Assembly: GCA_013339765.2 (NCBI GenBank)
Contig: CM023449.1
Span: 108,788,417 to 108,852,416, forward strand
Direction of reading: 5' to 3'
Length of the DNA stretch: 64,000 bases
From: Haemaphysalis longicornis
Lineage: Eukaryota; Arthropoda; Arachnida; Ixodida; Ixodidae
The notes beneath the pieces were generated by a model. The model ran no database searches. It had not been told where the DNA came from and saw nothing but the letters and a program-made list of their open reading frames with translations. The position numbers were made by a program, and so were the translations under genes. Below are positions 57,339 to 64,000 of this stretch, piece by piece. Each line of letters begins with the position of its first letter. Within the stretch, counting starts at the first letter, position 1.

Positions 57339-58011
57339 TTAAGGATGCATCATTATCATCATCAGCCTGTCTACGGCCACTGTAGGGCAAAGGCCTCTCC
57401 CCTAGGTCTCCAAATATTCCGGTCCTGTGATAACCGCGACGAGTTTATACACGCAGATTTCTTGATCTCATTTGCCCACCTAACTTTCTGCCGCCCCCTG
57501 TCACGCTTTCCTTCTCTAGGGATCCACTCTGTTACCCTTAAGGACCAACGGTTACCCCCTCTTCGCTTTACATGGCCTGCGCACGCCCATTTCTTCATAA
57601 ATGCTACTATTATGTTCTTAACACGCGTTTGTTCCCTGAACCGCTCCGATCTCTTGTCCCTTAACTTTACAGCTATCATCATCGGTTACATTGAAGCTGA
57701 AGTTGAAGTCGTGTTTTATTCAGACAGAAGTAGCCCGGGGACAGAGGCAAAAGGCAGGTGTACTTTGCCTGACAGCGCCCTACTGCCCCTACGGTCGGCA
57801 TTGCACAGTGTTGGTGACGAGAACAGAGGAAAAAAAAGAGAGAAAGTGAGAGAGAGAGAAAAATAAATGTCAAAAAGAGCAGCGTATACAATGACTATTA
57901 AAAAACATCATCAGCAATGGTGATGGGAGTCCTCCTCCAGTTCGCTGAGGCCTCCTCAGGTTAAGTTGAACCCTTTGAGTGAGTCTCCTAGTTTCTGCCC
58001 CTTAGATGATG
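57339..58011 (-). mobile_element. RTE-type LINE 3' fragment, interrupted
   Basis: Same segment as the copy at 1089-1505, minus strand: GAT-triplet tail near 57349-57362, AGHVKRR, PREGKRDRGRQK and GEAFALQW at the end. It is split by about 250 foreign bases (57692-57941), then resumes and ends at GGGGCAGAAAC, the same 5' terminus as the other copy. An imperfect TTAAGGATG / TTAGATGATG pair (57339 and 58002) is the likely TSD. Frame changes accompany the insert, so nothing is translatable. Confidence 0.8.
57692..57941 (-). mobile_element. Small retroelement nested in the RTE fragment
   Basis: Minus orientation. It ends with AATAAAA and then a hexamer array ACTTCA-ACTTCA-GCTTCA, a simple-repeat tail typical of some LINE/SINE families. 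A C/T-rich run (complement of 57826-57864, AGAGAGAGAGAG-like) lies in the middle. No Pol III boxes are obvious, so it may be a LINE 3' end. Boundaries come only from the break in the RTE alignment. Confidence 0.55.
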
Positions 58012-58029
58012 TTGCAAATAAAAGATAGG

Positions 58030-58800
58030 ATGAGGTCTCTCTCCCGCGAACTGTGCCCCACCGCTTGGAGGCCGCCGGAGGTAGTGGAAAACCGCGCGTC
58101 TTCCTCCAACAGACAGTCCAGAAGAACGAGCACTCGTGCCTGGACAGCGAACTTCTTCCCAGTGCACGGACTGCTATGGTTCCATTACGTTTCCCGCGTA
58201 GTTGCAGAAGACACCTTCCTTTATTAAAACACCGCGAATTCCCTCTACAGCCTCGTCAAGACGAAGTGTGCTAGACGGGGATAATGAAATTGACCAGGAA
58301 CGGCGTAGAACACAGTCGGGCGCCATTAAGCGACGCGGGCGGTGTTCTCAGAGCTCGTGCGGTCATGCGGCCTATCGAGCAAAAGGTACCACTTCTAGGC
58401 CTCCTCTTCGGATCTTCTTCCACCCTTGCCATCACGCATGAACAGTGCAGTTCTCCTACTGCAATACGCTTGTGAACCACATGATGCTGTCCTACCTGTA
58501 CTTCCCGCTCCATCACCATCGATGCAACCACACCGACAACGTGTATGTCCACCTGATCACTGGGACTATAGTTAGGCACCTCATTCGAAGGCTCAGCTTT
58601 AAGGCCAGCCCCTAGCCCTCCTGGCCAGGGGGGAGTGTGTTGTAAATAGCGCATAAGATGAGCGCAGTCCGGGAGCAATAGCTGTTGGTGAGGAGAAAGA
58701 CGAAGCTGCGCCCACTGCATTACTCATAGAGTGTTCCATTACTACAACGAGAACCGGGCGTCTGGGTCCTGCGTTCCCTGCTTGATCTGCCATAGGTGAG
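58030..58800 (+). mobile_element. Possible 3' end of a decayed LTR retrotransposon
   Basis: A G-rich tract (GGCCAGGGGGGAGTG, 58620-58634) is followed by TGTTGTAAATAGCGC, the layout of a polypurine tract and LTR start. Upstream, 58320-58610 is Pro/Ser/Arg-rich in plus frames with several stops, as at the C-terminal end of some Pol proteins. No integrase motif and no second LTR were found, so this rests on layout alone. Confidence 0.25.
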
Positions 58801-61689
58801 TAATGTTAAGATGCCGCTGTTATACACTTTCCTCTTGAGGAAAAATGGTAGGCTGCCGTTCCCTATCACAGAATGCCTGCCTGAGAATATCTGAAAAGGA
58901 TGCAGCAATGACTAAATTTTTGTGCAAGACATCAGGCTTTATCAATGCGAAGGAAGTATTTTGTGCTGTTTCGTTTCTACATATATAGTGAACGCAGTAG
59001 AAGATGTCAAATCAGTCTGGTAAGCCTTTCCACAACAAGCGGTTTCCTCTGAAACGAGACACAATCACGCAATAACGCATAAGTGTGACTTTAATGCTTA
59101 TATGTATTCCCTGATTATATGCACTTTTTTTTTATTTACCGATACAGATGGAAAACAGTTGTACTTTAGCTGCGGGTGTTCACGGACTATAGGGGGCCTG
59201 TCACTAAGAGTTCAAAAAGTAAATGAGAAGCTCACAGCGCCTCCACTTTTTTATATGACTGGAAACTCGATTGGTTCGGCATGGAAATGTATATTGAATT
59301 TAAGTCAGCTTTGATGCATGTGGTGCAGTCAGACCCACTAAAATATACCTTCGCCTTTGTAGATGGGCTTTCCCAAAATTGATGTGCGACAGCAAAGGCA
59401 ACCCTGTAATTGGTTTGAGATTTTGTACAACATATTTTTTTCACAAAACACTGCCGCAGGAAAACAAAAGCCAATAATTCAGCATCTTGGTGTGTGAGAG
59501 CGACACCCACTTGCATGCACCACTTGCATGAGTTCCTTGCTCTGCACACAATTTTCTAAGAAGAAAAAAGAAACAAAAATGCCTACTGTCAGGGTTGATT
59601 GATAGATGAATATTTGCTTTGCAGAACGGTGACTGAAGACGCCGTAAGGGTTCTGGAAACAAAGAAACAACGTGGTGGTAACTGCAAGCTGTTGTCTGCC
59701 CCGCGGTGCTTGCTTAAAGCTCACAGCAACATCCCAAACTGTTTTGGATCAGCCGGCCCGAATGGGCGATGCTCATTTATTGAAGATTTTGTTGTTCAGA
59801 GAAAGATGACGCATTTATCTCCGGGGAGAATGTCCCTTACACTCAAAGTAAATAATACCTTGTAAAAAAGACATTGAATAGGGACACCGTGAAAAAGATT
59901 AGCAATAAAAATCCTTTCTTTCACTGTTCAGTACCACTATCAACGGAAATATTAAAACAGACATCTAAGACTTCTTAAGTGACCATGCAATTCTTATATT
60001 TTAACTGAAGCTTGCTAAGTTTTGCTTCCCCTCGTATTATTCATGTTCTGCATACTCTTCGGGTTGGCAACTTTCAGCTTCATCATGGCGTTTTCCTAGT
60101 TCTCCGTCTGTCAGTCGTCGTGCACGTCGCAACGTTCCATGCCGTTGCTCGGCGTCATCGTAGGGTGGTGGTTACAAGTTGGGGACGGTAAGCGCCTGTC
60201 TTATTTTTGCTCGCTGTGCGGGGGTTCTTACCTTCACTCATTTCTCTTGAGACTTAGTTCTGTGGCCATCTGTTCTTCCACGTGCCACTGAAGTGAATGA
60301 TAGAGAGGTCATCAGAGGCACATGAAAGCTCAATTGTTTATTTGATTACTCCCAGATGCAACCCGTTAAACCTCTGGCTCTGCGACCTGCTTCTGTATTG
60401 TAACTTAAGTCTATACTAACAGCAAATATATAAATAAACTTCTGCATACTCCCCTGTATAATAAATATAATGCGTTCCTTTGATGTTAGAATTCCTGTTA
60501 ATGCCTCAGCAATGTGGCAATTGCTTACTAGACAATGAATTTCTTACGCAGTGTCATCATCGCAGCCCAATACACTTGAGCGCATTTCTGGGAATGTGGG
60601 TGATTAGGCTGACGTCCCATTAAAAAAGAATATTTATATTACCATAGCTTCTACGCACTGTGCTCGTTTGTTTGTGTGTCCGTCACTCGTCCTTGTGCAG
60701 AATATTTGAACGTTTCCAATCATATACCAACTCGCCCAAACCACGACCCTGTAGTGAGACTACGCGAAATTTTCGCACCACACGCGGTTTATGCCATCGC
60801 GCTAAGAACAAAGCAGGAAGAAACGCCCGACAAATTTGTTCAGCTTGCGTTAACGTTGAAATTCTAAAACGTTCATTATCCTTTACATCATTAGTTTTCA
60901 CAAAAAAAAAAACTCATGCGGAGATGACAGATGGTGGACACCCCAGCCCAAACACACACGCGTGTGTGTCCGTCCTTTGTTACTCCTCTGTTCGCGTTTT
61001 TTTTGTGCTATCACCCTATACGCTAATTTTAACCGCACTGATTCGTTTAACTACACTCATTCACCCGAGAAGAAATCTGGCCAAGACGATTCAACAAAAA
61101 ACGTTGTACATTATATCGAAATTTTGTAACAAAGCGTTTCCAACCAAATATTTTGGTTTTACACTCACGCCATGAATAATGTGCCCGAACTTTCAACTTA
61201 CAATTTTCGACCCTAACTTGCTCGAAAAATCTTAAATTTGCCTTCGTGATTGAGTGGTTTTTGGGATGTTAGCTTCAGCGTTTATTTTATTGCCAGGCAT
61301 TCTCTGTCTACTACATACATTTTTCCCCTCACCGGTTCTTTAAATTTCTCAAGCGCGCTTATCGTGTCATTGTCAAAAAAAAAACACATAAACCGCAACA
61401 GAGCATTTCTATCTGCCTATGTTGCGTTTGGAAAAACGTGCTTCTGCAAATGGCTTTCTGTTCTTTATTGTGTTAAACTTCGCCATTTTTGTACGCTTCT
61501 ACGGTGTTCTTCGCCTGCCTTAAATTGCAATTTGGGGTGCATTGCATCGAATATTTATGAAGTACGCAAGTGGCAGTGATATGCAGAAAGATTGAGGTGT
61601 TTTAATTGCTCAAAACAAGAAAATTGTAAAATAAGGGCATCCAGCAGTAGCATGCTCCCCCATATATCTTTTCCTTTACAGCACAAACA
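58801..61689. other. Spacer, nothing recognised
   Basis: No supported gene. The 171-codon plus frame 60660-61175 has no codon bias or motif. A GGGGACG followed by GTAAGCGCC near 60181-60195 looks like a splice donor without an identifiable exon. A symmetrical ACACACGCGTGTGTGT lies near 60955. Confidence 0.45.
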
Positions 61690-64000
61690 AAGTAGTCGCG
61701 AAGAATGTGTGACGAATTTTCTGGCATTTATTGCTGTTTCGAACTGATTTTGAGGCAAGCTCGTCGTATGCCGGCATTGTGTTAATGACAGAATTTTTTT
61801 CTTTACCAATTATTTGTCTTTTTTGTAGCACACTCGTCAAGTAATCGACATTCGTCGATATCCTCAAAGAATCAAGAGCGAAGAAAATAATTTTGTTGGT
61901 CACAAAAATGTGTTTTCAAACGAAGCTTTTTTGCATCACTGATGGCTTTGGATGTCACAACAAAACGCCCTGCGAGAAAGCCAACTTCACACATTCCAAA
62001 AAACAATAACGATGATATGCGAAGGAACATCACGCAGCTCAAGTAAAATACGATTCCGTGGCCGGAATGAAACCTAGGTGCATCGCGCTATGATACTGGC
62101 GTCTATGTGATTGCGCTATTCCGATCCGTTCGAGCAGTTCCGGGTTTGTTTTTGCCTCATTGCATGGAAGAAAGCTACGTGTTTTACCACCTTTCTCTGA
62201 AGAAAGGGGATTTTATGTTTGTTTAAGATTAGAGAACTTTCCGACGGAAATAACTGCCATTTATCTTCTCCCCTGTCTGCAGAAACAAGGAATAGCTATT
62301 TGTAAATAGTAGGAATGCAGTTTCGATGCTTTTCCTTTATTGGCGTTGTGTTCTATCAACATTTAACTTCGCAACGTATCTAGCGAGGGTGTTTCTAGTA
62401 TGGCTGTATTACTACATACCTCGGGAAAATCATGCTAGCGCCAGCTCCCCATAGAAGCACAACAATAGGTTGATGGCCGCCGCCTTCTCTACGGTGGATC
62501 GGAATGCGGCTTCGACGAATGCATTCATTTTTATGTCTGGCACCCACATGTGTGTTTCTTTTATTGTGTTTCATACCATGCACTACTCATAAAATAATAA
62601 AATGACCGTGACGTTACTTCAGTCATCCGGACTATCTTCGCGAACACTCGCGTTGCCTCGCATGCGACTTTACGTTCGGCTGTGTTGTAGGTCCGGCAGC
62701 ATTCCGTGCTTCAGCAGGCCCTGAATCACACCATGTGTACTGTAGCTGATCAGAACTGGGGTAATCAAGACGAGAAGCAAAGGCTGGTTGATTACGGGTG
62801 TAAAAGAGGCGATCCGCGGTTCTTTTAGAGAACCGGATCTGCAGTATTCCGCTCTGTGGAACACTAATAAATGCTCCCAGCTTTTTATAGGACCGCACAT
62901 CGGCTCTGGGGGTCACCACAAGAAAAGCCACAGCTTCTGTCTGATGCCTGCGGAGAAAACATCAAACGTGTTTAGGGATGGCTTTGAGCTTTGTAAAACT
63001 AAAGAAATGATGTATGCGTGCCCAAGTGGAACACGATTAGTACATCGCCCCTTTTTATGATAGAAAAATATCAGAGAAAAGTGTTTTCAGAACTTTTCAA
63101 ACTTTATAAAGTTATTTTATGGTAATATATCTTTACGGCTCTTGAAAAGGTTTTCAGTAACATAGGCATATCCAAGGTATAGCCTGTACGGTTCAGCCAA
63201 AAGCATCCAAAGCAGTTGCACACCGAAATTGAAGAATGAGCGTGATGAGCGTGAGGGCTAGACCCTGGGGGCTTCAGATCCTAAAATCTAATACGCACGC
63301 ATAGGATTGTACTGTAGAGGAAAACTATGCTCACATTGCCACAATTCATGCTTAATTTTACCACATGATAGACCTCAATGTGCTTGAATTCGCTTATGTA
63401 GACAAGTAGAGCGAGATGTTAGCATAAAATCACTCAATTAACGTACCATAAATGTGTTTGTTTGGAGAAATTTTTGGGTGCACAGAAATATTGGCCGAAA
63501 TGCCGAGTTTGAAACCATTGAAACGATTGAAACCGTTTACCTGTTTTGTACTAAACGATGCCTAATAATGAAATGAAATCATACCGCAAAATACGAAATG
63601 AAAGGCAAACGTTAAATTCTTTCATGTTTTACTACAGATACCTGATCTTCACAAATATAAGACTACAAAGCACCGGTAATACATTTGTTGCGTACTGCTT
63701 TACACTGCAGACTATGTGGGGGAATGGAAGCCGCTCAACGTTTGCATTCTGCGTGAAACGCCACGTGCCCCTTACTACTTCTAAGATGGGAAATTCCTTC
63801 ACAGATAGAGTTGAATCCCAGCACGAGAACCAGCGCTGCGACAGGGGTTAGGGACAGGTGAAAAATAAAAAAAAATCATTGCCCATGGTTTTATAGGGCC
63901 TATTTTTGTTCTTGTATTCAAATCCTTCGAAACTCGGACACAAGAAAAAAATTTCATTCCGACATAATAATCTTGACATCGGGGTGGGACTTCTTCTAGT
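61690..64000 (+). repeat. Segmental duplication unit 2, second block (paralogue 29035-32370)
   Basis: Collinear with unit 1 and without its SINEs and solo LTR. It runs to the window edge, so the duplication probably continues beyond 64 kb; its partner would be the region after 32370. Confidence 0.85.

Noticed and set aside
60660..61175. 171-codon plus-strand open frame
   Set aside because: No codon bias, no domain, includes low-complexity runs; overlaps another frame of similar quality.

Overview
The window reads as non-coding, repeat-dense arthropod DNA, most likely from a hard tick (Ixodidae). The basis is a Ruka-type tRNA-derived SINE with an AATC-rich tail, RTE fragments ending in GAT triplets, a gypsy element and an RNase H-bearing LINE of kinds common in ticks, and the absence of any intact host gene. 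The species assignment is inference. Nothing prokaryotic is present: no operons, no rRNA, no CRISPR array.

Layout. 1-18.4 kb: AT-rich spacer with small repeats (an RTE 3' fragment, three tRNA-like SINE insertions, two palindromic foldbacks, a 0.42-kb MITE with an intron-like core) and two short coding-looking ORFs without a recognised family. 18.45-32.4 kb: unit 1 of an old, diverged tandem duplication. It carries a pogo-like TIR element, a full-length but broken Ty3/gypsy retrotransposon with both LTRs, a solo LTR and two SINEs. 32.4-41.0 kb: spacer. 41.05-64.0 kb: unit 2 of the duplication. It carries a 1.7-kb TIR element with a THAP-like exon, a composite insert with a tRNA-like SINE, a 10.4-kb TIR-bounded region hosting a full-length 5.56-kb LINE and a further nested 0.97-kb TIR element, and a second RTE fragment that is itself interrupted.

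How it fits together. The two duplicated units act as pre-insertion controls for each other. Several elements in one unit (pogo-like element, solo LTR, SINEs, THAP element) meet a continuous empty site in the other, which fixes their boundaries and target-site duplications without database help. Nesting gives a relative order: duplication first, then the large TIR element, then the LINE and the small TIR element inside it.

No intact transposase or reverse transcriptase gene remains. The gypsy and LINE reading frames are each broken several times, mostly by 1-2 base indels, although their ends are nearly pristine. The lesions may be real, or some may be assembly or base-calling errors.
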